Positions 1 to 8,350 of a stretch of 64,000 bases of DNA are shown piece after piece (position 1 is the stretch's first letter; each line of letters begins with the position of its first letter). This stretch comes from Streptomyces venezuelae (lineage in GTDB: Bacteria; Actinomycetota; Actinomycetes; Streptomycetales; Streptomycetaceae). Both the position numbers and the translations under genes were made by a program. The stretch is taken from NCBI RefSeq assembly GCF_008642375.1, contig NZ_CP029194.1, positions 5,821,001-5,885,000 on the forward strand, in the 5' to 3' direction. A model generated the notes under the pieces. That model ran no database searches and had not been told where the DNA came from. It saw nothing but the letters and a program-made list of their open reading frames with translations.

Positions 1-593
1 TGGCCGCCGGCCTCGCCGGCGGGTACTTCTGGACGGGGCGGCCGGAGCCGGTGCGGGCTCCCGAGATCGTCCGCGCCGCGACCGCGGCGGCCACACCCGC
101 CGCATCCGTGGCCCGGGCCGGAGCGGGGAATGAGCAGAGCCCCGGACCCGCTGCGGGTGGGGCGAGAGTGGTCGTCGACGTCGGCGGCAAGGTGCGCAGG
201 CCCGGAGTGCTGACGCTGCCCGGGGGCTCGCGGGTGGCGGACGCGCTGAAGGCTGCGGGCGGAGCGGAACCGGGGGCCGATCTGACCGGGATCAACCGGG
301 CCCGTGTGCTCATGGACGGCGAGCAGGTCCTTGTCGGGCTGCCGGGGGTGCCGGTCGGCGGCTCCGGTCCCGGAGCCGGTGCCGGGACCGGCGGGCCGGC
401 GACGCCGCTGAGTCTCAACGCGGCCACTGTGGAACAGCTCGACACCCTGCCCGGCGTCGGCCCGGTCCTCGCGCGGCACATCGTCGACCATCGCACGGAG
501 CAGGGCGGCTTCCGGTCGGTGGCCGAGCTGCGGGAGGTCAACGGCATCGGGGAGCGCCGGTTCGCCGACCTCGAACCGCTGGTCCGGCCGTGA
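1..593 (+). CDS. comEA: ComEA family DNA-binding competence protein (5' end outside window)
   Basis: Membrane-anchored receptor that binds incoming double-stranded DNA and passes it to the ComEC channel. The frame is open from base 3 with no stop, so the start lies upstream of the window; the GTG at 51 is internal. The first visible residues (AAGLAGGYFW) look like the end of a membrane helix. A linker follows, then a SLBB-like segment (VVVDVGGKVRRPGVLTLPGG), a Gly/Pro hinge, and a C-terminal helix-hairpin-helix DNA-binding module with TLPGVGPVLARHI and a second GIGERRF hairpin. Its stop overlaps the comEC start (GTGA at 590-593), so the two are translationally coupled. Natural competence is not established for most Streptomyces, so the present-day role is open. 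Confidence 0.93.
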   Translation, partial: AAGLAGGYFWTGRPEPVRAPEIVRAATAAATPAASVARAGAGNEQSPGPAAGGARVVVDVGGKVRRPGVLTLPGGSRVADALKAAGGAEPGADLTGINRARVLMDGEQVLVGLPGVPVGGSGPGAGAGTGGPATPLSLNAATVEQLDTLPGVGPVLARHIVDHRTEQGGFRSVAELREVNGIGERRFADLEPLVRP

Positions 594-3133
594 ACCGGGT
601 CCGGAGGGTGGGCGAGGAGGGACCGGCCGACCTGAGGCTCGTTCCTCTCGCGCTGGCGGTCTGGGCGGCGGCGGCCTGTGCGGTGGGTGTCACCGGCTGG
701 TGGACGGTGGCCGGTGTCACGGTCTGCCTGGTGGGGGCGATCGCCCTGCTGGTTCCGGTCCTGGTCCTGCGGCGGTTCGGCGGGGCGGACGAGGCCCGGG
801 AAGCCGTGGGAGGGGGACCGGACGTGTCGGTGGCCGCTCCGGTGACGCCCGGGACCGCTCCGGTGACGTCGGGGCGGCGGTTGCGGGCGACCGCGTGCGC
901 GGGGGTCCTGCTGTGCGCGGCGGCCGGGGCGGCCTCGGCGGGGCTGCACGCGGCGGACCTGCGGCGCGGTCCAGTGCCGGCGTTGGCGCGTGACTACGTC
1001 CGGGCGCAGATGGAGGTCACCGTCACCTCCGACCCACGGCTCACCCGGCCCCGGGTGCGGGGCAACGCGATGGCGCCGGTCTCGGTCGTCCTCGACGGGG
1101 AGGTGACCCGCGTCGAGCGGCCGGACGGATCGGCGCACAGGACGCGAGCGCCGGTGCTGCTGATCGTGCCGCCGGGGGAAGGCAGAGACGAGTGGCTGCG
1201 ACTCCTGCCCTCGACACGGCTGCGGGTCGGAGCCCGGCTGGCGCCGCCGCTGCGCTCGGGTGAGCCGTTCGCCGCGGTCCTCAAGGTCGACGGAGCGGGT
1301 CCGCCGCGGATCGTCGGTCCACCGAGCGCGCCGCAGCGCACGGCGGGCGAACTGCGCGCCGGGCTGCGGAGAGCGACCGAGGGGCTGGCTCCGGACGCGC
1401 GCGCCCTGCTGCCGGGGCTGGTCGTGGGGGACACCTCCAGGATCGGGCCCGACCTGCGGGACGCCTTCGAGGCCACCGACCTCACGCATCTCCTCGCGGT
1501 CTCCGGCAGCAACCTCTCCGTCGTCCTGCTCCTGCTCATCGGGCGTCCCGGGAGGGCGCACCAGGTGGAGCGAGGGGGGCTCGCTCCCCGGATCGGACTG
1601 TCGCTGCGGGCGACCGCGGTGGCCGGGGGAGCGCTGACGCTGGCCTTCGTGGTCGTCTGCAGGCCCGATCCGAGCGTGCTGCGCGCCGCGGCGTGCGGGC
1701 TCGTCGTCCTCCTGGCGATCGGCACCGGGCGCCGCAGATCGCTGATCCCCGCGCTGGCCGCCGCCGTCCTGCTCCTGGTGCTCTACGACCCCTGGCTGGC
1801 GCGGAGTTACGGCTTCCTGCTCTCGGTGCTCGCCACCGGGGCCCTGCTGACGGTCGCCCCGCGGTGGAGCGAGGCGCTGCGGCGGCGCCGGGTGCCGGGG
1901 CGGCTCGCGGAGGCGCTGGCGGCGGCCCTCGCGGCGCAGGCGGTGTGTGCGCCGGTCGTGGTGGTCTTCGCCGCCCGGGTGAGTCTTGTCGCCATCCCGG
2001 CGAATCTCTTCGCCGAACTGGCGGTCGCACCTGCCACGGTGCTCGGCTTCGCCGCGCTCGCCCTGGCGCAGGTGTGGGAGCCGGCCGCGGTTGGGGTCGC
2101 GTGGGTGGCGGGGTGGCCGGCCGGGTGGATCGCGGGGGTGGCGCGTGCGGGTGGGGAGCTGCCGGGGGCCCAGCTGGCCTGGCCCGACGGGTGGTGGGGC
2201 GGGCTGGTCCTGGCGCTGGTCACGGGCCTCGTGCTGCTCGGGGCGCGCAGGCTTCCGCACCGGGGGTGGATCGCCGGGTTCGTCGCCGCGCTGCTTCTGC
2301 TCGTGACCGTCCGACCGGTGCCCTTGACGCGATGGGCCACGGGATGGCCCCCGCCGGACTGGGTGTTCGCGATGTGCCAGGTGGGGCAGGGGGACGCGAC
2401 GGTGCTCTCGGCGGGCGGTGACGCGGCCGTCGTGGTGGACGCCGGCCCCGACCCCGTACCGGTGGACCGCTGCCTGCGGGAGCTCGGGGTGCGGCGGGTG
2501 CCGTTGCTGGTGCTCACGCACTTCCACGCCGACCACGTGGCCGGCCTGACAGGGGTGCTGCGGGGGCGCTCGGTGGGGGCGATCCAGACCACGGGGCTCG
2601 AAGAGCCGCCCGCGCAGGCCGCGTTCGTGCGGCGGACGGCGGCCGCCGCCGGGGTGCCGGTGGTCCGTGCGGGGGCGGGCGAGCATCGGAGGGTGGGAGC
2701 GCTGGAGTGGTGGGTGCTGTGGCCGCCGGCCGGTTCCGGCGGATCGGTCGGTGGCTCCGTCGACGGGGCGAACGACGCCAGTGTCACCCTCCTCGTCCGG
2801 GCCGCCGGAGGGCTCCGTCTGCTGCTCCTGGGCGACCTCGAACCGCCGGCTCAGCGCGCGCTTCTGAGGAGCGGTCCAGGGCTGGGGCCGGTGGACGTGC
2901 TCAAGGTCGCCCACCACGGGTCCGCGCACCAGGATCCCGGGCTGATACGGGCCGTGCGGCCGCGTCTCGCGCTGGTGTCGGCGGGGCGCGACAACCCGTA
3001 CGGACACCCGTCGCCGAGGACCGTGGAGTCGTTGCGGGCCGGTGGGGCGCGGGTGCTGCGGACCGATCGGGACGGGGCCGTCGCGGTGGTGGGTGCGGGG
3101 CGGGGGCTCGTAGCCGTGCCGAGGGGCCGGTGA
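590..3133 (+). CDS. comEC: ComEC/Rec2 family DNA internalisation channel
   Basis: Polytopic membrane protein of 847 residues predicted to carry single-stranded DNA across the membrane. The N-terminal part has hydrophobic helices and a soluble OB-like segment. The middle is the competence domain, with DLTHLLAVSGSNLSVV followed by many helices. The C-terminal third is a metallo-beta-lactamase-like domain with LTHFHADHVAG near residues 640-650 and a later VAHHGSAHQD metal-ligand motif. Length and domain order fit full-length ComEC. The GTG start overlaps the comEA stop. The TM-rich core and catalytic-looking MBL motif are intact, so it is not an obvious pseudogene. Confidence 0.93.
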   Translation: MNRVRRVGEEGPADLRLVPLALAVWAAAACAVGVTGWWTVAGVTVCLVGAIALLVPVLVLRRFGGADEAREAVGGGPDVSVAAPVTPGTAPVTSGRRLRATACAGVLLCAAAGAASAGLHAADLRRGPVPALARDYVRAQMEVTVTSDPRLTRPRVRGNAMAPVSVVLDGEVTRVERPDGSAHRTRAPVLLIVPPGEGRDEWLRLLPSTRLRVGARLAPPLRSGEPFAAVLKVDGAGPPRIVGPPSAPQRTAGELRAGLRRATEGLAPDARALLPGLVVGDTSRIGPDLRDAFEATDLTHLLAVSGSNLSVVLLLLIGRPGRAHQVERGGLAPRIGLSLRATAVAGGALTLAFVVVCRPDPSVLRAAACGLVVLLAIGTGRRRSLIPALAAAVLLLVLYDPWLARSYGFLLSVLATGALLTVAPRWSEALRRRRVPGRLAEALAAALAAQAVCAPVVVVFAARVSLVAIPANLFAELAVAPATVLGFAALALAQVWEPAAVGVAWVAGWPAGWIAGVARAGGELPGAQLAWPDGWWGGLVLALVTGLVLLGARRLPHRGWIAGFVAALLLLVTVRPVPLTRWATGWPPPDWVFAMCQVGQGDATVLSAGGDAAVVVDAGPDPVPVDRCLRELGVRRVPLLVLTHFHADHVAGLTGVLRGRSVGAIQTTGLEEPPAQAAFVRRTAAAAGVPVVRAGAGEHRRVGALEWWVLWPPAGSGGSVGGSVDGANDASVTLLVRAAGGLRLLLLGDLEPPAQRALLRSGPGLGPVDVLKVAHHGSAHQDPGLIRAVRPRLALVSAGRDNPYGHPSPRTVESLRAGGARVLRTDRDGAVAVVGAGRGLVAVPRGR

Positions 3134-3159
3134 GCCGGTGGGGTGAAGGGGGCGCGTCA

Positions 3160-3201
3160 TGTAAAGAAACGCTTGTAAAGGAACCTTTCTAAGGATAGCT
3201 T
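3160..3201 (+). promoter_or_regulatory. Promoter with tandem TGTAAAG operator-like repeats
   Basis: An AT-rich island before the HTH gene holds two direct copies of TGTAAAG (3160-3166 and 3174-3180) inside a 14-bp period, and an AAAGG-AA-CCTTT inverted repeat at 3177-3188. A promoter-like pair TTGTAA (3173-3178) and TAGCTT (3196-3201) is spaced by exactly 17 bp and overlaps the second repeat. The start ATG at 3208 is only 6 bases past the -10 box, which suggests a leaderless or nearly leaderless transcript. Operator use by the encoded regulator is inferred. Confidence 0.55.
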
Positions 3202-3207
3202 TTCATC

Positions 3208-3831
3208 ATGCCGGAGATCAGCGAACCGCGACCCGAGGGCGAGCAGCCCCGCAGTATCCGCCTCACCGACCCGCGTGCCCTGCGGGCCTACGCCCACCCC
3301 CTGCGGATGACCCTGGTGGGACTGCTGCGCAGCAGCGGCCCCTTCACCGCGACCAAGGCCGCCGAGCTGACCGGCGAGTCCGTGGCCAGCTGCTCCTACC
3401 ACCTGCGGATACTCGCCAAGTACGGCCTCGTGGAGGAGGCGCCGGGCGGCAAGGGGCGGGAGAAGCCCTGGCGGGCCACCGCCCGGTACACGGAGTGGCC
3501 GGAGTACAGCGAGGACGCCACGGTCGCGGAGGCCGCGGGCGCCCTGACGGCCGCTGTCACCGAGCGCTACTTCGAGCGGGTCACCCGGGCCATCGAGCGC
3601 CGGCACACGCTGCCGAGGGAGTGGCGGGAGGCCGAGCAGTTCAGCGACTCCCTGCTCTTCCTCACCCCCGAGGAACTGACCGGCCTCGGCGAGCGGATCG
3701 AGGCGCTGCTCCGCCCCTTCGAGGGGCGCGAGTCCGACCCGTCCCTCATGCCCGAGGGCGCCCGGGCCGTCAGCATCCTGCGGATCGCCCACCTGGAACA
3801 GGACGTCCCCCACCACCGAGAAGCGGAGTGA
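3208..3831 (+). CDS. ArsR-like winged-helix transcriptional regulator
   Basis: A 207-residue regulator with an N-terminal winged helix (about residues 20-95): DPRALRAYAHPLRMTLVGLL, then FTATKAAELTGESVASCSYHLRILAKYGLVEEA, the recognition-helix pattern of the HTH_20/ArsR-like superfamily. The C-terminal half is helical and charged and could be a dimerisation or effector region; I recognise no metal-binding cysteine motif. It lies 5 bp upstream of an MFS transporter gene and is probably co-transcribed with it. The likely role is autoregulated control of that exporter. The ligand is unknown. Confidence 0.85.
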   Translation: MPEISEPRPEGEQPRSIRLTDPRALRAYAHPLRMTLVGLLRSSGPFTATKAAELTGESVASCSYHLRILAKYGLVEEAPGGKGREKPWRATARYTEWPEYSEDATVAEAAGALTAAVTERYFERVTRAIERRHTLPREWREAEQFSDSLLFLTPEELTGLGERIEALLRPFEGRESDPSLMPEGARAVSILRIAHLEQDVPHHREAE

Positions 3832-3836
3832 ACGGC

Positions 3837-5105
3837 ATGGCCCTCGTGGACCGCATACCGGAGCTGCTGCGCGAGCGGACCTTCCGCCGCTACTGGACCG
3901 GGCAGACCATCTCGCTCGCCGGGGACCAGATCTCGCTCATCGCCATCCCGCTCGCCGCCGTCCTGATCCTCGGCGCGGACGCCGCCGAGATGGGCTGGCT
4001 CAAGACGGCCGAACTCCTCCCCGCCCTCCTGCTCAACCTGCCGCTCGGCGCCTGGGCCGACCGGCAGGCCCGCCGCAGACGCGCCATGATCGCGGCGGAC
4101 CTCGGGCGAGCCGCGCTCATCCTGACCCTCCCCGTGGCCTACGCTCTCGACGCGCTGACGCTCACGCAGCTGTACACGGTGGCCTTCGGGATCGGCGCGC
4201 TCACCGTCCTCTTCGAGGCCTGCAACACCACGCTCCTCGTCGCGCTCGTCCCCACCGACCGGTACATACAGGCGAACGCCCTGGTCAACGGCAGCCGTTC
4301 GATGTCCTGGCTCGCGGGCCCCGGGATCGGAGGCGTCCTCGTGCAGGTCCTCACCGCGCCCTTCGCCCTGGTCGCCGACGCCCTCACCTATGTGGCGTCG
4401 GCCGGATTCCTGGCCCGGATCCGCGCGGTCGAACCTCCGCCGGCCCCCGTGGTCAAGGGGCACTTCACCGAAGGCATGCGCTGGGTGCTCCGTGACACGT
4501 CCATGCGCGCACTGTTCGCCGCCTCCGGCACGATCCAGCTGTTCAACTACATGTTCCACACCCTCTTCGTGCTCTACGCGACCTCCGAACTCGGCATCAG
4601 CGCGGGGCTGCTCGGCCTGATCCTCGGAGCCGGAGCGGTGGGCGGTCTCATCGGGGCCGCGGTCAGCGGAGCCGTCGTCCGGCGGATCGGCGTCGGCGCC
4701 TCGCTCGTCGTCGGCTTCCTCGGGTTCACGCTGCCCCTGCTCCTGATACCCCTGGCCGGCGGGCCGCTTCCGCTGGTGGTGGCCGTGATGTTCGTGGCCG
4801 AGTTCCTCTCCTGCGTCGGCGTGATGATCGTGGACATCGCGGCGGGATCGTTCCAGATGGCGGCGATCCCCGACGCCGTACGGGCCCGGGTCATGGGGGC
4901 CTTCCGCACGCTCAACCACGGTTTCCGTCCTGTCGGCGCGCTCGCCGGAGGTCTGCTCGGCACCGCGATCGGGCTGCGCCCGACTCTGTGGATCGCCACC
5001 GGCGGAGCCGTCCTCGCCGTGCTGTGGCTGCTGCCCTCGCCGCTTCCGCGCATGCGTGAACTGCCCACGAGGGAAGAGGAGTCGACCCCCGTCGGGGCCT
5101 CGTGA
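3837..5105 (+). CDS. MFS transporter (drug-efflux type)
   Basis: A 422-residue major facilitator with about 12 hydrophobic helices. The N-terminus has FRRYWTGQTISLAGDQISLIAIPLAAV, typical of the MFS_3 (enterobactin exporter-like) group, and loop 2-3 has GAWADRQARRRR, a variant of the MFS signature. I chose ATG 3837 because GGAG lies 8 bases upstream; an in-frame GTG at 3828 overlaps the previous stop but has no spacer to the Shine-Dalgarno. It follows the HTH gene by 5 bp, so it is probably the exporter controlled by that regulator. Substrate cannot be told from sequence. Confidence 0.88.
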   Translation: MALVDRIPELLRERTFRRYWTGQTISLAGDQISLIAIPLAAVLILGADAAEMGWLKTAELLPALLLNLPLGAWADRQARRRRAMIAADLGRAALILTLPVAYALDALTLTQLYTVAFGIGALTVLFEACNTTLLVALVPTDRYIQANALVNGSRSMSWLAGPGIGGVLVQVLTAPFALVADALTYVASAGFLARIRAVEPPPAPVVKGHFTEGMRWVLRDTSMRALFAASGTIQLFNYMFHTLFVLYATSELGISAGLLGLILGAGAVGGLIGAAVSGAVVRRIGVGASLVVGFLGFTLPLLLIPLAGGPLPLVVAVMFVAEFLSCVGVMIVDIAAGSFQMAAIPDAVRARVMGAFRTLNHGFRPVGALAGGLLGTAIGLRPTLWIATGGAVLAVLWLLPSPLPRMRELPTREEESTPVGAS

Positions 5106-5132
5106 CCGACCGGGAAGAGGGAGACTGGCCAC

Positions 5133-5978
5133 ATGAGTGACGATGTGACGGACGTACCTGACCAGACGGCTCCCGCCCCCGCGGCGCCCGCCCTTCCGGA
5201 CGCGAGTGCCTACCTGGCACGGATCGGCGCGCAGCGGCCCGTGCGCGCGGACGCGGCCGCCTTGCGCGAACTCCATGTACGGCACCTGCTGAGCGTGCCC
5301 TTCGAGAACCTCTCGATCCATCTCGGCGAGGACATCCTCCTGGACGAGAAGGCACTGGTCGACAAGGTGGTCGGCGCCCGCAGGGGCGGCTTCTGCTACG
5401 AGCTCAACACCGCGTTCGCGGTACTGCTGCGGGAGTTCGGCTACCGGGTGTCGCTGCTCCAGGCGCGCGTCGTCGACCCGGAGGGGAGGCTCGGGATCCC
5501 GTACGACCACATGGCGCTGCTCGTGGTGACGGCCGACGGGGAGCGGTGGCTGGCCGACGTCGGTTTCGGCGACCACAGCCACTACCCGCTGGCCTTCGAC
5601 GAGCGTGGGGACCAGGAGGACCCGGGCGGCCGGTTCCGTGTCCAGGAGGCCGCCGACGGCGACCTGGAGGTGCTGCGGGACGGGAAGCCGCAGTACCGGC
5701 TGGAGGCGCGGCCCCGTGAGCTCGCGGATTTCACGGCCGGCGCGTGGTACCACCGGACCTCGCCCGACTCGCACTTTCCGCGCTCCCTCATCTGCTCCCT
5801 GCTCACGGAGGAGGGGCGGATCACCCTCAGCGGCCGGAAGCTGATCACCCGCGCCCACGGGGAACGCGTCGAGCGGGTGCTCGACGGGGACGAGGAGGTG
5901 CGGGGCGCGTACCGGGAGCTGTTCGGGATCGAGTTCGACGAGCTGCCGGTCGTCGGGGGCGGCACACCGAATCCCTGA
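5133..5978 (+). CDS. nat: Arylamine N-acetyltransferase
   Basis: A cytosolic enzyme that transfers acetyl from acetyl-CoA to arylamines or hydrazines. The family's catalytic triad is visible: Cys88 in RRGGFCYELN, His126 in YDHMALL and Asp142 in LADVGFG. The motif VPFENLSIH near residue 55 also fits. Length (281 residues) is normal for bacterial NATs. The gene is 27 bp behind the MFS gene on the same strand, so regulator, exporter and acetylating enzyme may form one detoxification or tailoring unit. That grouping is an inference from position. Confidence 0.92.
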   Translation: MSDDVTDVPDQTAPAPAAPALPDASAYLARIGAQRPVRADAAALRELHVRHLLSVPFENLSIHLGEDILLDEKALVDKVVGARRGGFCYELNTAFAVLLREFGYRVSLLQARVVDPEGRLGIPYDHMALLVVTADGERWLADVGFGDHSHYPLAFDERGDQEDPGGRFRVQEAADGDLEVLRDGKPQYRLEARPRELADFTAGAWYHRTSPDSHFPRSLICSLLTEEGRITLSGRKLITRAHGERVERVLDGDEEVRGAYRELFGIEFDELPVVGGGTPNP

Positions 5979-6087
5979 GGGGGCGCCGCCGGGCCGTCAC
6001 CCGCGCGCTCACCCTCCACGGGGTCAGCCGCACGGTGACGCCCGACACCCGATAGACCCGGGCGTCGCGAGCGGGCTGGAGGAGGCC

Positions 6088-6333
6088 TTACGGGGCCTCC
6101 AGCCAGCCCTCGTGCTCGGCGGCGAGCTCGTCGAGCGCCGCCGCGTCGAGCTTTCCGTCCGGGTCCTCGACGACCACCAGCCACTGGGCGTCCTCGGCGT
6201 CGTCCTCGCCCGCCAGGGCGTCCCGGACGAGTTGCGGTGTCTCGGCCACGCCGAAGCGGTCGGGGAGTTCCTCGGCGACCTCCTCGGCGGCGTCGCGGTC
6301 GGGGAGTACCAGTACGTGTCGTCGTTCGCTCAC
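6088..6333 (-). CDS. Small conserved-looking acidic hypothetical protein
   Basis: About 81 residues from the GTG at 6333: MSERRHVLVLPDRDAAEEVAEEL at the start, then a very acidic body ending in EHEGWLEAP. The alternating hydrophobic pattern (HVLVLPD, QWLVVVEDPDG) suggests a small alpha/beta fold. An upstream ATG at 6351 is possible; I prefer 6333 because MSERRHV begins the ordered part. It is divergent from holA. No motif points to a function. A short GGAGGCC/GGCCTCC inverted repeat (6081-6100) surrounds its stop and may end transcription from both sides. Confidence 0.7.
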   Translation of the reverse strand: MSERRHVLVLPDRDAAEEVAEELPDRFGVAETPQLVRDALAGEDDAEDAQWLVVVEDPDGKLDAAALDELAAEHEGWLEAP

Positions 6334-6405
6334 CCGGTCATTCTCGGGCATGGCCGTACGGCTCTCGGGCATGGCTGTCAGTGGCCCGTGGGATGCTGGA
6401 TCGCG

Positions 6406-7395
6406 ATGGCCACCAGAAAGACTTCCCCCGACGACCTCCTCGGCCCCGTGACGCTCGCCGTGGGGCAGGAGGACCTGCTCCTCGACCGCGTCGTCCAGGA
6501 GGTGGTGGCGGCCGCCAGGGCCGCCGACGCCGACACGGACGTGCGGGACCTCACCTCCGACCAGCTCCAGCCCGGGTCGCTGGCGGAGCTGACCAGCCCC
6601 TCGCTCTTCGCCGAGCGCAAGGTCCTGATCGTGCGGAACGCGCAGGACCTCTCCGCCGACACGATCAAGGACGTCAAGGCCTACCTCGACGACCCGGTCG
6701 AGGACATCTCGCTCGTCCTGCTCCACGCCGGCGGCGCGAAGGGCAAGGGCCTGCTCGACGCGGCGCGGAAGGCGGGCGCGCGGGAGGTGGCCTGCCCGAA
6801 GACGACGAAGCCGGCGGAGCGGCTGACGTTCGTACGGCAGGAGTTCCGGGCGCTCGGCCGCGCGGCGACGCCGGAGGCGTGCCAGGCGCTGGTGGACTCG
6901 ATCGGCAGCGACCTGCGGGAGCTGGCGTCCGCGTGCGCGCAGCTGACGGCGGACGTCGACGGCACGATCGACGAGGCGGTCGTCGGGCGCTACTACACCG
7001 GCCGTGCCGAGGCCTCGTCCTTCAACGTGGCCGACCGGGCCGTGGAGGGACGCGCCGCGGAGGCCCTGGAGGCGCTGCGGTGGTCGCTCTCGACCGGGGT
7101 GGCGCCGGTCCTCATCACCAGCGCGTTGGCGCAGGGCGTACGGGCGATCGGCAAGCTCTCGTCGGCGAGGGGTGGGCGGCCGGCGGATCTGGCGCGTGAG
7201 CTGGGCATGCCGCCCTGGAAGATCGACCGCGTGCGGCAGCAGATGCGGGGCTGGACCCCTGACGGCGTCTCCCTCGCACTCCGTGCGATCGCGGACGCGG
7301 ACGCGGGGGTGAAGGGCGGGGGCGACGATCCCGAGTACGCCCTGGAGAAGGCGGTGGTCGCGGTGGCGCGGGCGGCGAGGATGCGGCGGGGGTAG
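6406..7395 (+). CDS. holA: DNA polymerase III subunit delta
   Basis: Clamp-loader delta subunit, which opens the beta clamp. The 329-residue protein starts MATRKTSPDDLLGPVTLAVGQEDLLLDR, then has the characteristic SLFAERKVLIVRNAQDLS and ISLVLLHAGGAKGKGLLDAA segments of the N-terminal AAA-like domain. The C-terminal helical domain ends with LARELGMPPWKIDRVRQQM, a strong DnaX/HolA family signature. The start at 6406 leaves normal length; upstream in-frame sequence has no family-like character. Position between comEC and rpsT matches its location in many Gram-positives. Confidence 0.94.
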   Translation: MATRKTSPDDLLGPVTLAVGQEDLLLDRVVQEVVAAARAADADTDVRDLTSDQLQPGSLAELTSPSLFAERKVLIVRNAQDLSADTIKDVKAYLDDPVEDISLVLLHAGGAKGKGLLDAARKAGAREVACPKTTKPAERLTFVRQEFRALGRAATPEACQALVDSIGSDLRELASACAQLTADVDGTIDEAVVGRYYTGRAEASSFNVADRAVEGRAAEALEALRWSLSTGVAPVLITSALAQGVRAIGKLSSARGGRPADLARELGMPPWKIDRVRQQMRGWTPDGVSLALRAIADADAGVKGGGDDPEYALEKAVVAVARAARMRRG

Positions 7396-7412
7396 CTGGG
7401 GCGAGTACCGGT

Positions 7413-7472
7413 TGCCGTGCCGTGCCGTGCCGTGCCGTGCCGTGCCCTGCCCTGCCCTGCCCTGCCCTGCCG
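7413..7472. repeat. Pentanucleotide tandem repeat (TGCCG/TGCCC)
   Basis: Twelve 5-bp units: six TGCCG (7413-7442), five TGCCC (7443-7467), then one TGCCG (7468-7472). It lies just after holA in a 610-bp stretch without a convincing gene. A block switch from one unit to a one-base variant is what slippage or unequal crossing-over of a substituted unit would give. Copy number is likely to vary between strains. Confidence 0.9.
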
Positions 7473-7573
7473 GGGCGGTGGGCCGGTGCGGGGTGGTTCG
7501 TGGCTGGCGCCTGAGTCGATTTCCCCGCCCCTTCCCGAAACCCTGCCGGGGGCTGGTGGGGGATGAGGTTGTT

Positions 7574-7596
7574 CTCCGGGGGCTCTGCCCCCGGAG
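7574..7596. repeat. GC-rich 10-bp perfect inverted repeat (Streptomyces intergenic palindrome type)
   Basis: CTCCGGGGGC and GCCCCCGGAG flank a TCT loop. From memory, hairpins built on GGGGGCT...GCCCCC preceded by a CCCCTTCCCGAAA-like run are scattered widely between Streptomyces genes; the upstream bases at 7523-7540 contain such a run. It may act as a terminator for holA, but it has no T-tract. Confidence 0.7.
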
Positions 7597-7610
7597 ACCC
7601 GGAGGAGCCG

Positions 7611-7745
7611 GCGGCAGCTTCGCGCCGCGGGGTGTCGGCCCCGGCCCCCGGGGAGGGGCGTCGGCAGCTTCGCGCCGTGGGCTCCGCTCTCGGTCCCGGA
7701 GGGCCAGCGGCAGTTTTGCGTCGCGGGGAGTCGGCTCTCTCCCCC
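7611..7745. repeat. Three degenerate copies of a 46-50-bp GGCAGCTTCGCG repeat
   Basis: Copies begin near 7612, 7662 and 7708. The first two share CGGCAGCTTCGCGCCG; the third reads CGGCAGTTTTGCGTCG. Each is followed by a GGG-rich and then CGG(C/T)C-rich stretch. The wider region 7396-8005 otherwise shows no ORF with a plausible start, ribosome-binding site and family resemblance, so I read it as non-coding repeat-bearing spacer. Confidence 0.55.
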
Positions 7746-7841
7746 CAGGATCAGCCGCGATCAACCGCGACCTCGTGCCGTCCGGCGTCGGTTTCTCCGG
7801 TCCGGTGCTACGCATCGGGGCATCCCGGTCCCCAGACGCGG

Positions 7842-7886
7842 CGAAGGCCCCGGCGGCTCCTGGGGGAGGAGGCGGCGGGGCCTTCG
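7842..7886 (-). terminator. Probable rho-independent terminator of rpsT
   Basis: CGAAGGCCCCG (7842-7852) pairs with CGGGGCCTTCG (7876-7886) around a 23-base GC-rich loop. It lies about 120 bp past the rpsT stop on the minus strand. There is no long T-run, as is common for Streptomyces terminators. Confidence 0.6.
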
Positions 7887-8005
7887 GCGTTACAGCTGGG
7901 TGGGCTCGCACCCGCGTGGCGAACGCGTCCGCGTGCGAGTCCTGGTGGTCGGCGGGAGCGGGAGAGAGGGCCCGCTGGGTCCCGTACGACCGGTTACATC
8001 AGAGC

Positions 8006-8272
8006 TCAGCCCTGGAGGGAGGCAACCTTGGTGGCCAGCGCCGACTTCTTGTTGGCGGCGGCGTTCTTGTGGATGACACCCTTCGAGACAGCCTTGTCGA
8101 GCTGACGCGAGGCGGCACGAGTGGCAACGGTGGCCTTCTCGAAGTCGCCGGCGGCGACAGCCTCACGGGCCTTGCGGATCGCGGTCTTGAGCGACGACTT
8201 GACGGCCTTGTTGCGCAGGCGCGCCTTCTCGTTGGTCTTGTTCCGCTTGATCTGGGACTTGATGTTCGCCAC
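8006..8272 (-). CDS. rpsT: 30S ribosomal protein S20
   Basis: Primary 16S rRNA-binding protein of the small subunit. The 88-residue protein begins MANIKSQIKRNKTNEKARLRNKA (the first codon is GTG at 8272) and continues with the Lys/Arg/Ala-rich long helices typical of bS20. An AAAGG Shine-Dalgarno lies 9 bases upstream. The minus-strand frame stays open further upstream, but sequence before the GTG does not resemble S20. It is a single-gene unit divergent from lepA, the usual actinobacterial arrangement. Confidence 0.97.
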   Translation of the reverse strand: MANIKSQIKRNKTNEKARLRNKAVKSSLKTAIRKAREAVAAGDFEKATVATRAASRQLDKAVSKGVIHKNAAANKKSALATKVASLQG

Positions 8273-8350
8273 GAAAAGAGCCTTTACAGGTTCGATGTTC
8301 CTTCTGGAGTGTGACTCGCAGCTGAGAGGGCACACGAGGCACAGCTGTCC

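Noticed and set aside
7911..7960. Possible tRNA-like or structured RNA before the rpsT terminator
   Set aside because: The CTCGCAC...GTGCGAG pairing is isolated, and no acceptor, anticodon or T-loop consensus could be placed.
7412..8314. Plus-strand frame of 300 codons through the holA-rpsT gap
   Set aside because: It begins in the pentanucleotide repeat, translates to CRAVPCRAVP-like runs, has no ribosome-binding site and overlaps rpsT in antisense.
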